DNA of 64,000 nucleotides from positions 62,001 to 126,000 of the forward strand of contig ONAN01000004.1 in the NCBI GenBank assembly GCA_900315805.1, given 5' to 3'. The translations under genes and the position numbers were made by a program. This DNA comes from an uncultured Selenomonadales bacterium. GTDB taxonomy: Bacteria; Bacillota; Negativicutes; Acidaminococcales; Acidaminococcaceae. Within the stretch, counting starts at the first letter, position 1, and every line of letters begins with the position of its first letter. Below the pieces are notes generated by a model. The model searched no databases. It saw only the letters and a list, made by a program, of their open reading frames with translations, and was not told the origin of the DNA. Positions 54,006-62,296 of this stretch are shown piece by piece.

Positions 54006-55382
54006 TCAGCCGCGGTAGTAATAGAAGAAGGTCATGGCGATGTTGACGACCATGGCGCCGCACATGGGGATGAACGTACGCTTGACCAGGTCAAAGGGCG
54101 ATACGTTGCCCATGCCGCTCGATACGACGATGACGGCCGTGATCGGGGAGCACGTACGGGCGATGGAAGCTGCGAAATGCATGGGCAGCAGGAAGAGCAC
54201 AGGGGCGATGCCGCTGGCCTGTGCCACGGCCGGCGTGAGCGCGGCGAACGCGAAGAAGGGGGCGTTGCCGGAACCCATGACGATGGCGGACACGGAAATG
54301 ATGGCGACCATGACGATCATCATCAGCATGGGGCTGAAGCCCGCCTTCTGGCTGCTCTTGATCAGGGTGTCGATGACGCCCATGCTCATGAGGCCCTGGG
54401 CGAAGACCTGGCCGGCTACGATCAGGGTGACGACGTTGGCCATCTGCAGGCCCATGCCGTCAAAGAATGCCTGTACACCGGCGAAGACTTCCTTCAGGTT
54501 GCGGGAGCGGATGTATTCGGCGATCATGCCGACAGCCAGGCCGATCATCATGGCGTTGATGATGTTGACCTTGATCCACGTGATCCACAGGGGGCTGAAG
54601 CAGAGGATCAGCGCCAGGGGAACGACGGGGAGCAGGGCGTAGATGGCCGGCGCGTGGTCGCGCGGATCATCGGACGTTTCCTGGGAATCCACGTCGACGG
54701 GTTTCACCACGTGGCCCGCCTTTTTATCCATGTACTTCTGGGAGAAGTAGAACAGGGCGGACACGACGAAGAAAGCCACGATGACGATGGGGACCTGGTA
54801 ATCCGTCCAGTAGATGACGGGGTCAATGCCGGCCGTTTCGGCCGACAGGATGGTGCCCGTGTCACTGGGGCTCCAGTCGAAGCACAGGGTCGAGGCGACG
54901 GCTGCGGTCGCGGCCAGACGGCTGACACCCAGGCCGACCAGGATCGGGAAGACCGTGACCATGAGCAGCATGGCCAGGCCCGAAGCGGAGTTGATGCACA
55001 GGCCGATGACGAGGCCCAGGATCCAGGACAGGGCCAGGACCAGATAGGGCGATTTGAGTTTTAGCAGCGGTTTGATGGTCATGCGGACCAGGGCGCGGGA
55101 AGCGCCGATGGCGTCCATGTATTTGGCGAAGGCGCCGACGCACATGATGTTCAGGCCCAGTTTCGCCGCGCGGCTCGACAGGGTCATGGACATGAACTGG
55201 AACGTATCGAAGAGGATGGTGCCCGTACTTGCTTTGGGCGCCACGATTTTACCGTAGCCCATGATGACGGCGATATACATGAGGATGAAACCGCCGACGA
55301 CCAGGACCGGCTGGGGTTTGTATTTTTTATAGATCAGGTAACCTACCCACAAGGTTACGACCAGGGCAATTGTCAAAGCCAT
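54006..55382 (-). CDS. DcuC/YfcC-type dicarboxylate or peptide-product carrier
   Basis: A 458-residue membrane protein with about twelve hydrophobic segments. Its layout and motifs (MCVGAFAKYMDAIGASRALV, SASGLAMLLMVTVFPILVGLGVS, CFDWSPSDTGTILSAE, FFAFAALTPAVAQASG) match the DcuC family of anaerobic C4-dicarboxylate carriers. Such carriers exchange or expel succinate. It starts 29 bp after the stop of a PepT-like peptidase gene, an arrangement suggesting that it may instead handle peptides or amino acids. The substrate is unresolved. Confidence 0.85.
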   Translation of the reverse strand: MALTIALVVTLWVGYLIYKKYKPQPVLVVGGFILMYIAVIMGYGKIVAPKASTGTILFDTFQFMSMTLSSRAAKLGLNIMCVGAFAKYMDAIGASRALVRMTIKPLLKLKSPYLVLALSWILGLVIGLCINSASGLAMLLMVTVFPILVGLGVSRLAATAAVASTLCFDWSPSDTGTILSAETAGIDPVIYWTDYQVPIVIVAFFVVSALFYFSQKYMDKKAGHVVKPVDVDSQETSDDPRDHAPAIYALLPVVPLALILCFSPLWITWIKVNIINAMMIGLAVGMIAEYIRSRNLKEVFAGVQAFFDGMGLQMANVVTLIVAGQVFAQGLMSMGVIDTLIKSSQKAGFSPMLMMIVMVAIISVSAIVMGSGNAPFFAFAALTPAVAQASGIAPVLFLLPMHFAASIARTCSPITAVIVVSSGMGNVSPFDLVKRTFIPMCGAMVVNIAMTFFYYYRG

Positions 55383-55411
55383 AAGCTATTCCTCCGAGGC
55401 TGGATTGTCGT

Positions 55412-56536
55412 TTATTTCGCGTTGTCGGCCACGATGGCCAGGGTCCACTCGCAGATGTCGTACAGGTCCTTTTCCAACAGGATCTCTTCCACGGTGTGGA
55501 CGTTCGTCATGCCCGTACCCAGGACGGTGCAGGGCACGCCGAAAGCATTGAAGTGGCTGCTGTCGCTGCCGCCGCCGGTCGCCGCGATGTCGACCGTCAG
55601 GCCCAGCTCTTCGGCCGCTTTGGCCGCCAGCACGATGCACTTGCTGTCCTTCGGCAGTTCGTACGGTTTATAGGAAGGACGCACTTCCACGTCGACCTTG
55701 ACGCCGGCCTTTTTGCCGCCTTCCTTGTAGGCGGTGACGATGCGCTCCGTCAGGGCCTCGAGTTTCTGCAGGTTGCGGCTGCGGCAGTCCATGGCGATTT
55801 CCACCAGGTCCGGCACGATGTTGGTGGCCGTGCCGCCGTTGATGATGCCGATGTTGCAGGTCGTTTCCTCGTCAATGCGGGCCGTGGGGACATCCATGAG
55901 GATTTCCGCCGCCTTCTTGATGGCGTTGATGCCCTTTTCCGGCGCGATGCCGCCGTGGGCCGTTTTGCCGTGGACTTTCGTGAAGATCTTGTTCTGGCCC
56001 GGTGCGGCGAAGATGATCTTGCCGGGGTGGCCGCTCGAATCGAGGCAGTAACCGAAGTCGGCGTGCAGCAGGGTCGGGTCCATGTTGCGCGAACCGGCGA
56101 CGCCCTGTTCCTCGCAGACCGTGAAGACTACCTGCAGCGGGCCGTGGGGAATGTTCTGTTCCTTCAGGCAGCGCAGGGTTTCCATGATGGCCACGACGCC
56201 GCTCTTGTCATCGCCGCCCAGGATCGTGGTGCCGTCGGAACGGAACACGCCGTCCTTCAGGGTCGCCTTGATGCCCGTGCAGGGATTGACGCAGTCCAGA
56301 TGGGACGACAGCAGGATGGTCGGCGCACCGCTTACAGTGCCGGGGAAGGACGCGACCAGATTGCCCGTCGTGCCGCCCAGCTTCTCGGCCGAAGCCTTGT
56401 CTTCAACGACCGTGCCGCCCAGTTCCTGCAACTCCTTGATCAGGACATCGGCCACCTGCCGTTCCTGCGTGGACGGACAGGGAATGCCGATCAGTTCATA
56501 GAACTGGTTCAAAACTCTTTCTTTATTGATTCTCAA
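55412..56536 (-). CDS. PepT-like M20 family peptidase
   Basis: A 374-residue metallopeptidase of the M20/tripeptidase type. Metal-site motifs are LLSSHLDCV (about 74-82), GGDDKSGV (about 108-115), EEQGVAGSR (catalytic Glu pair, about 143-151) and a final His near GGSDSSHFN. I chose the TTG start at 56536 because AAGGAGGAG sits just upstream; the ATG at 56578 has no ribosome site and would add 14 odd residues (KIKLPREERRRS). It should release amino acids from di- or tripeptides. dcuC follows in the same operon. Confidence 0.9.
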   Translation of the reverse strand: MRINKERVLNQFYELIGIPCPSTQERQVADVLIKELQELGGTVVEDKASAEKLGGTTGNLVASFPGTVSGAPTILLSSHLDCVNPCTGIKATLKDGVFRSDGTTILGGDDKSGVVAIMETLRCLKEQNIPHGPLQVVFTVCEEQGVAGSRNMDPTLLHADFGYCLDSSGHPGKIIFAAPGQNKIFTKVHGKTAHGGIAPEKGINAIKKAAEILMDVPTARIDEETTCNIGIINGGTATNIVPDLVEIAMDCRSRNLQKLEALTERIVTAYKEGGKKAGVKVDVEVRPSYKPYELPKDSKCIVLAAKAAEELGLTVDIAATGGGSDSSHFNAFGVPCTVLGTGMTNVHTVEEILLEKDLYDICEWTLAIVADNAK

Positions 56537-56633
56537 AATACTCCTCCTTCTCTCCTCTCGCGGGAGCTTGATTTTCACATTGGTGCTTCCATTTTATCAT
56601 ATTTCCGCCATTAAAAAAACAGAAAATTTCAGT

Positions 56634-56666
56634 TAATAAAAATCACCCTGCCATTGCGACAGGGTG
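56634..56666 (-). terminator. Terminator after the pentapeptide-repeat gene
   Basis: On the minus strand, CACCCTG and CAGGGTG form a 7-bp stem followed by a T-rich stretch (ATTTTTATT). Confidence 0.8.
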
Positions 56667-56725
56667 TAACAAACGGTTTGCCATACCTTATAAGATGTAG
56701 ATAATTGTCCGCCCGCAAAGAACTT

Positions 56726-57502
56726 TCAGAAGCGGGCTCCCCGCAGGAACGCCGTGCCCCACTGGACATCCTTCAGCTTGGCGTTTTTCAGGTTCGTGCG
56801 GGTCAGGACGGCGTTCTCCATGACGGAACCCGTCAGGTCCGCGCCGGACAGGTCGGCGTTGCTCAGCGTGGCGCTCGTGAAATCCGCGCCGGACGCCTTC
56901 AGCCCGCGGCCGTCCGTGGCGTACAGGTTCACGCTGTTCAGCGTGGTGCCGGACAAATCGGCCTGGTACATCCACGTGTAGGAGAAGTTGGCGAAGGAGT
57001 AGGTGCCGCCGGACAGGTCGGCCTGGTCGAAGGAAGCCTCCTGGAAACGGGCACCGCGGCCCCAGACGCCCTGCAGCTTCGCGCCGCGGAAATCGGCGCG
57101 GTAGAAGTTGGCGCCGGACAGGTCGGCCTTATTTAAGGAAGCCTTGCCGAAAAAGGCATAGGGCCCGTCGGCATTGGCCAGTTTCGCGCCGTCCAGGACG
57201 GCTTCGGAAAAGACGGCCCGTTTCAGGTTCGTCCCCGACAGGTCCGCGCCGGACAAGTCGGCCTTTTCGAGGCGCGCGCCGAGCAGGCTGGCACCGGACA
57301 GGTCGGCCTGTTTCAAATTGAGGCCCGTCAGGTCGGCACCGGACAGATCCGCGCCGGACAGGTCCGCACCGGGTGCGTCGGACCCGGCCAGGACGGCATC
57401 CAGGTCGGCACCGCTGTAGGCAAAGGCCTGGCCGCCCAGGGCCAGGGCGGCTGTCAGGGCCAGGGCCGCCGTGCGCCGTAACAGAGATTTTTTCGCTTTC
57501 AT
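56726..57502 (-). CDS. Secreted pentapeptide-repeat protein
   Basis: A 258-residue exported protein. A signal peptide (KKSLLRRTAALALTAALALGGQAFA) ends near residue 28. From about residue 44 to the end it is built of A(D/N)LxG-type pentapeptide repeats (PGADLSGADLSGADLTGLNL and onward), predicted to form a right-handed quadrilateral beta-helix. Aromatic breaks occur near 150-180. Most pentapeptide proteins such as the gyrase-protecting Qnr types are cytoplasmic, so export is notable. Its ATG overlaps the stop of the HAD gene (ATGA), so the two are co-translated. Function unknown. Confidence 0.88.
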   Translation of the reverse strand: MKAKKSLLRRTAALALTAALALGGQAFAYSGADLDAVLAGSDAPGADLSGADLSGADLTGLNLKQADLSGASLLGARLEKADLSGADLSGTNLKRAVFSEAVLDGAKLANADGPYAFFGKASLNKADLSGANFYRADFRGAKLQGVWGRGARFQEASFDQADLSGGTYSFANFSYTWMYQADLSGTTLNSVNLYATDGRGLKASGADFTSATLSNADLSGADLTGSVMENAVLTRTNLKNAKLKDVQWGTAFLRGARF

Positions 57503-58221
57503 GATTCCTTTCCTTTCGCAGGAACCGGTTCCGTCACGAGACGGTACAAGTCTTCCGGATCGTCGGGCAGCTTGTCCAGCAGGTGCCAGGGAGCGGCTTC
57601 GCCCGTGAAATCGTCCCGCTTGAATTCGCTGCCGTCGAGCACGATGATGCAGCGAGACCCGATGGCCGCGGCGCACTGCACGTCGCGCGGCGTGTCGCCG
57701 ATGAGGATGATTTCGTCCGGCCCCTGGATGAGGCCGTCGTTGTAGAGCCGCGTGTAGAGGATGCGGGCCACGTCGCCCCGGTCTTCCGCCAGGTCGCCGT
57801 AGCCGCCGTGGCGGAAATCAAAATACGGCGCGATGCCGTATTCCACCACTTTGTCATGGGCTCCTTCCGTCGTGTTGCCCGTCATGAGGGTCAGGCCGAT
57901 TTCCGGATGGTGTTCCTTAAAATAGCGCAGGGTCTGTTCCACATTGGTCATCAGATGGCCCTTGTGTTCCCGCAGCCGCTGCTTGAGCCGCATTTCGTAG
58001 GTCAGCATGAGGCCGGCCGCCCAGCCGCTCGTGCAGCGTCCCCGCACGTCCGTGATGATTTCCTTGATGATGCCCGAATCGGTACGTCCCGCCAGGGTCC
58101 CCTTGAACTGATAGGGTTCCTTGAGGCGCAGGTAGTCGCGGATGGCGTCGTCCAGCGCCGCGTACCCGGCATGGTTCGTCAAAAGCAGGGTACCGTCGAT
58201 ATCCCAGGCCAGATAAAGCAT
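57499..58221 (-). CDS. HAD-superfamily hydrolase
   Basis: A 240-residue haloacid-dehalogenase-like phosphatase. Motif I is WDIDGTLLLTN (Asp7 nucleophile, Asp9 acid/base), motif II is LTLMTGNT, motif III lysine lies after the helical cap (KVVEYGIAPYFDFRHGG) and motif IV is ILIGDTPRDVQCA. The cap between residues 20 and 90 is helical, as in phosphoglycolate phosphatase or beta-phosphoglucomutase types. The substrate cannot be assigned. It is the first gene of a two-gene operon with the secreted pentapeptide protein. Confidence 0.9.
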   Translation of the reverse strand: MLYLAWDIDGTLLLTNHAGYAALDDAIRDYLRLKEPYQFKGTLAGRTDSGIIKEIITDVRGRCTSGWAAGLMLTYEMRLKQRLREHKGHLMTNVEQTLRYFKEHHPEIGLTLMTGNTTEGAHDKVVEYGIAPYFDFRHGGYGDLAEDRGDVARILYTRLYNDGLIQGPDEIILIGDTPRDVQCAAAIGSRCIIVLDGSEFKRDDFTGEAAPWHLLDKLPDDPEDLYRLVTEPVPAKGKES

Positions 58222-58363
58222 GTTGAAACCTCCAACTCATTCAGATTCCTCTTTTTCTTCCCCATTATACCATATCGGGCGGGCGGGGCGGACGGAAATC
58301 GGCCCTTCCGTTCCGCCGTCATAAAAAAATCCGCCTTCCTTCACTAAGAATCCGATTTCCATG

Positions 58364-58512
58364 TTATAATAAAGTCAGGAAAAGATGTCCTTCTCTTCGG
58401 CAGGCAACCTTTCCGCCCCGCGGCGGAACCTTGGCTGCGTTCTTCAGTGAAGACGGGGAAGGCCCCTTTCCTTCGGCCGGTACGCCGGCTGTCTTTCGCG
58501 CGAGGTGTTAAC
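58364..58512 (+). promoter_or_regulatory. Promoter and structured leader of the DUF190 gene
   Basis: TATAAT at 58364-58369 is followed by about 130 nt of leader. It contains a perfect hairpin TTCCGCC CCGC GGCGGAA (about 58410-58427) flanked by direct repeats of ACCTT, and a GC-rich stem with GGCCGGTACGCCGGC near 58474-58489. I could not match it to fluoride or other known riboswitch consensus. Confidence 0.45.
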
Positions 58513-58923
58513 ATGAAATTCGTCAAACTCTGGTCTTTGAAGATTTTTACCGCGGAGGATGTCGTATGCGGGGACAAGCCGTTTTACCGCTGCATCCTGG
58601 AGGAAGCGCGGGAACAAGACATCGCTGGCGGAACCCTGATCCGGGCTGAAGAAGGCTACGGCACGGAAATCCGCGGCCTCGACGACACGGTGCGCAGCAT
58701 CGTGTTCAGCGGCTCCTACAACCTGCCCGTCATCGTGGAAATCGTCGATACCTACGAAAAACTGTCGCGTATCTTCCCCTTCCTGGAAGAACACGGCGAC
58801 CTGCATTTCCTGGCCGTCATTGAAATGAAGCATGCGCTCTTCACCAAGTACATCCAGGAAAATGCCGCGCGTATGCACCGCGAGAACGAAGTCCATCTGC
58901 TGGACAAGCCGGAAGGCGCCTGA
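58513..58923 (+). CDS. DUF190 (PII-like) protein
   Basis: A 136-residue protein whose pattern (LKIFTAEDVVCGDKPFYRCILEEAREQDIAGGTLIRAEEGYG) is that of the DUF190 family, with a PII-type ferredoxin-like fold. The second half has LPVIVEIVDTYEKLSRIFPFLEE. These proteins are often near CrcB fluoride channels or bind nucleotides; no crcB is visible here. I chose the ATG at 58513 behind GAGGTG; the frame is open to 58447. A 58-bp gap follows before a small membrane-protein gene. Confidence 0.85.
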   Translation: MKFVKLWSLKIFTAEDVVCGDKPFYRCILEEAREQDIAGGTLIRAEEGYGTEIRGLDDTVRSIVFSGSYNLPVIVEIVDTYEKLSRIFPFLEEHGDLHFLAVIEMKHALFTKYIQENAARMHRENEVHLLDKPEGA

Positions 58924-58996
58924 CGGAACCGCGGCCTGCCGGCAGCATCTTTAAAAAATTCATTCAGGCCCCACGGGGCCGGGAAAGGAAGAAGAC

Positions 58997-59482
58997 ATGG
59001 ACGAAGAAACGAAAGTGACTGTCATTGACGACCGGGCCCGCGAAGAAGAAGCCCTGTCCCTGTGCAAATGGGCGGCGGCCCGCGCCGGCGCCATCGTCGT
59101 AATCCCCGGCCTGGGCACCCTGTCCACCGTGGCAAACGACGTCTACATGATCATGAAGATTGGCAAAGTCTATGAGCAGGACATCACCGAAAAAGCAGCT
59201 GTCAGCCTGCTCGGCTCCATGGGTACGGTCTTCGTGGGCGGCAAGATCGCCACGCTGATTCCCTTTGCACCGCTGCAGATTCCGCTGGCCATCGGCATGA
59301 CCTACGGCCTGGGCCGCGTCGTCATGGAATGGCTCAAAGCGGGGAAACCGAAGGACATGAGCGCCTTCAAGAAAGTCTACCAGGATGGCGTCAAATACGC
59401 CAAGGAAAACATCAACCTCTTCAAGAATGACCCGAAGAAGGACGAACCCCTGGGAGATGAGAAAAAGAAATTCGACGTATAA
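58997..59482 (+). CDS. Small membrane protein, DUF697-like (unassigned)
   Basis: A 161-residue protein with two hydrophobic segments (about residues 28-48 and 70-105) containing GAIVVIPGLGTLSTVANDVYMI and GKIATLIPFAPLQIPLAIGMTYG. The glycine/proline pattern is like the YcjF/DUF697 group, but this is weak. The C-terminal 45 residues are strongly charged and Lys-rich. It has a GGAAAGGAAG site and is followed after 26 bp by another small membrane-protein gene, then two UspA genes. Confidence 0.65.
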   Translation: MDEETKVTVIDDRAREEEALSLCKWAAARAGAIVVIPGLGTLSTVANDVYMIMKIGKVYEQDITEKAAVSLLGSMGTVFVGGKIATLIPFAPLQIPLAIGMTYGLGRVVMEWLKAGKPKDMSAFKKVYQDGVKYAKENINLFKNDPKKDEPLGDEKKKFDV

Positions 59483-59508
59483 CGCACTGATTTGGAGGAC
59501 TGTTAAAT

Positions 59509-59898
59509 TTGGAAGCATTTCTGTACTTGTTGTTCATGGTATTCGTATCCTTTGCCGTCGGCACCATCGTCTGGGTGCTGGTCTCGAAGTTCTTCGGCCG
59601 GGGCACGACGAATGCCAAAATCTTCAACTTCATCCTGATTCCCATCTGCGTCCTGGGCATGGATTTCCTCATCATCCTGTCCGGCCGCTGGGGCTATCTG
59701 GTCGGAGCCATTCCGCTGTTCCTGATTGCCGGCTACTGCCTGTACTACCGCTTCGGTCACAGCGGCGCCTATTTCGACGCGCCGGAACCCGGTGACTTCA
59801 AACGGGCGGAAAGCAAAAAATCGCGCCGCATCCGCGAAGCCCGCGAAAAACGGCATCAGCAGCACGAATACCATAAGGAAAAAGAAGGACAGAAATAA
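59509..59898 (+). CDS. Small membrane protein of unknown function
   Basis: A 129-residue protein with a TTG start behind TTTGGAGGAC (eight-base gap). Three hydrophobic segments (about 2-22, 34-51 and 58-80) precede a very basic, Arg/Lys/Glu-rich tail (ESKKSRRIREAREKRHQQ), probably cytoplasmic. No family recognised. It may be translated with the preceding gene, and the tail could bind nucleic acid or lipid. Confidence 0.65.
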   Translation: MEAFLYLLFMVFVSFAVGTIVWVLVSKFFGRGTTNAKIFNFILIPICVLGMDFLIILSGRWGYLVGAIPLFLIAGYCLYYRFGHSGAYFDAPEPGDFKRAESKKSRRIREAREKRHQQHEYHKEKEGQK

Positions 59899-59994
59899 GT
59901 CCATCCTGCAATTTACCCATTCGATGTATAAAGCAGCCTGGCCCGCCAACCGGAATGCGGACCGGCGGGGAAAGTCTGAAAGGAGATGTCCTGT

Positions 59995-60438
59995 ATGTTT
60001 AAGAAAATCCTGGTTCCTGTAGATGGTTCTGAAAGTGCATGGCGTGCCCTGGATCAGGGCCTGGTACTGGCGGACAAGTTCGGCGGTGAAATCACCGTGC
60101 TGACCGTCATCCAGCCGTACAACAACGCCGCTTTGCTGGCGGTGCCTCTGGACCACAACATCATCAGCCAGAGCAACAACGATTTGAAACAGGTCGGCGA
60201 CGAAGTGCTGCACCGCGCGGAAGAGCGCGTCAAAGCCGCCAAGTATGACGGGAAGGTCAGCTACGAAATGGAAGTCGGCCATCCGTCCGAACGGATCCTG
60301 GCAGCCGCCAAGGAAAACGACGCCGACGCCATCGTCCTCGGCAGCCGCGGCCTGTCCGGCATTGCGGAATTCTTCCTGGGCAGTGTCAGCTCCAAGATCG
60401 CCCAGTACGCCACCATTCCGGTCCTGATCGTAAAGTAA
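59995..60438 (+). CDS. Universal stress protein, UspA family (ATP-binding type)
   Basis: A 147-residue single-domain protein. It opens FKKILVPVDGSESAWRALDQG and has the nucleotide loop GSRGLSGIAEFFLGSVSS (about 117-134), which matches the Gx2Gx9G(S/T) ATP-binding pattern. The ATG at 59995 follows AAAGGAG. A second UspA gene starts 55 bp downstream. UspA proteins act as stress-linked, adenine-nucleotide-dependent dimers. Confidence 0.94.
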   Translation: MFKKILVPVDGSESAWRALDQGLVLADKFGGEITVLTVIQPYNNAALLAVPLDHNIISQSNNDLKQVGDEVLHRAEERVKAAKYDGKVSYEMEVGHPSERILAAAKENDADAIVLGSRGLSGIAEFFLGSVSSKIAQYATIPVLIVK

Positions 60439-60493
60439 GGCCGGCTCTGCGGCAATTCCTTCGCAACAAGGCTCAAGTAAAGGCTGTGCAATC

Positions 60494-60955
60494 ATGGCAA
60501 TCTTAAAGAAGATCCTGGTTCCCATTGACGGGACGGAATATTCCTGGCGCGCCCTGGAATACGCCGCCGACCTGGCTTCCCTGTCGGGAGGCGGCCTTTG
60601 CGTCGTGACCGTGGTGAACAACGAAGGCGGGTCCCCGTCCCACAGCGCTCCCCTGCGGACAGGGGAGGAACGGGACAACGATGCAGGCGACGAAACGACG
60701 GTCATGCAGATCGGCAACGATGTGCTCGACGCCGCCCGGGTCCTGCTGGATGCCCATCCCGAAGTAGTCTGCGACTACATCCTCATGCGGGACGAAGATG
60801 TGCCGACGGCCATCCTCGAGGCACTGGACGTCAACAACTGCGATGCCGTCGTGCTCGGCTGCCGCAGCAAGAGTTTCTTCAAGCAGCTCCTGCGGCGCAG
60901 TGTGAGCCAGTCCGTGCTGGAACTGTCCGATGTTCCCGTCATCGTCGTGAAATGA
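60494..60955 (+). CDS. Universal stress protein, UspA family (diverged nucleotide loop)
   Basis: A 153-residue paralogue of the previous gene (opening LKKILVPIDGTEYSWRALEYA). Where the neighbour has a canonical ATP loop, this one has GCRSKSFFKQLLRRSVSQS, which lacks the first glycine spacing and has extra bulky residues, so it may not bind ATP. An inserted acidic stretch (TGEERDNDAGDETTV, about 55-69) is unusual. The two could form hetero-oligomers. A large terminator follows. Confidence 0.9.
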   Translation: MAILKKILVPIDGTEYSWRALEYAADLASLSGGGLCVVTVVNNEGGSPSHSAPLRTGEERDNDAGDETTVMQIGNDVLDAARVLLDAHPEVVCDYILMRDEDVPTAILEALDVNNCDAVVLGCRSKSFFKQLLRRSVSQSVLELSDVPVIVVK

Positions 60956-60984
60956 CGGAAGGAACCGGAAAACCAAACAAACAA

Positions 60985-61046
60985 AAAACTGCCGCTTTCC
61001 CCGGCAGCCTGCACTGGCAGGGCGGGGAAGGCGGCAGTCTGTTTTT
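60985..61046. terminator. Bidirectional terminator between the UspA gene and corA
   Basis: Long stem ACTGCCGC(C)TTCCCC / GGGGAAGGCGGCAGT with an inner CCTGC...GCAGG element, flanked by A-rich (left) and T-rich (right) sequence. Confidence 0.85.
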
Positions 61047-61056
61047 GGAACGGCTG

Positions 61057-62007
61057 TCAGAACATGTGCTTCTTCCACAGGGCCGACGCGGCGACGGCGC
61101 TGAAGACGATGGCGATGACGATGACCAGCCAGAAGCCGAAAGGATTCTCGGCGAACGGCACGGGCACGTTCATGCCCCAGAGGCTGAAGAACAACGTCGG
61201 GATGGCCAGGATGATCGTGATGCTGGCCAAAAACCGCATGACGATGTTCAGGTTGTTGCTGATGATGGAAGCGAACATCTCCATGGTGCTGTTGACGATG
61301 TGGCTGTACATTTCCACCATTTCAATGGCCTGCTTGTATTCGATGATGACATCTTCCAGCAGGTCCTCGTCCTCTTCGTACATTTTGACGAGCTTCTGGG
61401 CCGACGAAACGCTCCGCAGGCGCAGCAGCTTTTCCGTCACCATGTAGTTGCTCTTCAGGGACGTCGTGAAGTAGGTCAGGGATTTCTGCAGGTCCAGCAT
61501 GCTGAACAGCTTGGAGTTTTCCATGGCCTGGCGCAGATGGTGTTCCAAATCGTCCGTACGGCGGATGATGTTGCGAATGTACTTCAAGTACAGCGTCGCG
61601 GACTTGTACAGGATCTGGAACAGGAAACGGGTCTTCTTATAGGTGCTGAAAGTCTTGTACGTGCCGGCGTTGAAAGCGGCCGTCACGGCGTTGGCTTCCA
61701 GGCAGACCGTCATAATGTAGTCCTGCGTCAGGATGATGCCCAGAGGCATGGTGTCGTAGTCCTTGTTGCTGCGCAGGAACGGAATGTCGATGACGACGAG
61801 GAGCTGGTCCTCGTCCACTTCCGTACGGGATTTTTCTTCGCTGTCCAGGGACGCCGTGAGGAAATCCCGCTGGATCTTCGTCGCCTTGACCAGCGTGTCG
61901 ATTTCCGCGGGAGTGGGGGCCACCACGTCAATCCAGCAGCCGCGTTCCAGCTGGTCGATATCGTATTCATCCACGCCGGTGCCGGCGCTCATCAGGATCT
62001 TGTACAT
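61057..62007 (-). CDS. CorA-family divalent cation transporter
   Basis: A 316-residue CorA-type channel for Mg2+ (or Co2+/Ni2+). The large cytoplasmic N-terminal domain (about 1-245) ends in the long stalk helix. Two C-terminal membrane segments flank the conserved GMN motif (FSLWGMNVPVPF, about 276-287). The final cytoplasmic tail WKKHMF is basic. The start is the ATG at 62007 behind GGAGGGAG. The open frame reaching 62421 runs through the promoter region. The distance between the GMN motif and the C-terminus is typical. Confidence 0.92.
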   Translation of the reverse strand: MYKILMSAGTGVDEYDIDQLERGCWIDVVAPTPAEIDTLVKATKIQRDFLTASLDSEEKSRTEVDEDQLLVVIDIPFLRSNKDYDTMPLGIILTQDYIMTVCLEANAVTAAFNAGTYKTFSTYKKTRFLFQILYKSATLYLKYIRNIIRRTDDLEHHLRQAMENSKLFSMLDLQKSLTYFTTSLKSNYMVTEKLLRLRSVSSAQKLVKMYEEDEDLLEDVIIEYKQAIEMVEMYSHIVNSTMEMFASIISNNLNIVMRFLASITIILAIPTLFFSLWGMNVPVPFAENPFGFWLVIVIAIVFSAVAASALWKKHMF

Positions 62008-62250
62008 GGGACTCCCTCCTTTCCTCGGGCAACACTCTCCCTTTATAACGCATATATTATAGCTGATTCTTCCTGAAAATACTAGTAGTTTGCCACGAAA
62101 AACGCCGAAAAACGTAAAAAAATCGTAAAATGACATTGTCCGTCCGGAAAATCGGCGGTGGCAGACATATTTGGGGACCGTTGTGCCGAGAGGGACTTTT
62201 TGCAGGAAAAATGGGAAAAGACGATGGAAAAACAGGAATGGCACCGGACG

Positions 62251-62275
62251 GCATGGTATAATAAGCCGTATACAG
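62251..62275 (+). promoter_or_regulatory. Promoter of the sdaAB-sdaAA operon
   Basis: Extended -10 TGGTATAAT (62254-62262) with no good -35. CGTATACAG overlaps the expected transcription start, a diverged form of the TGTATACA core. Confidence 0.5.
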
Positions 62276-62296
62276 TGAGATTTCAGAGGGGTTGCT

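Noticed and set aside
56740-57400. Tandem DNA repeat array
   Set aside because: The repetition is explained by the pentapeptide-repeat coding sequence, with codon variation between units.
58370-58512. Fluoride riboswitch ahead of the DUF190 gene
   Set aside because: The leader lacks the conserved fluoride aptamer core, and no crcB or fluc gene follows.
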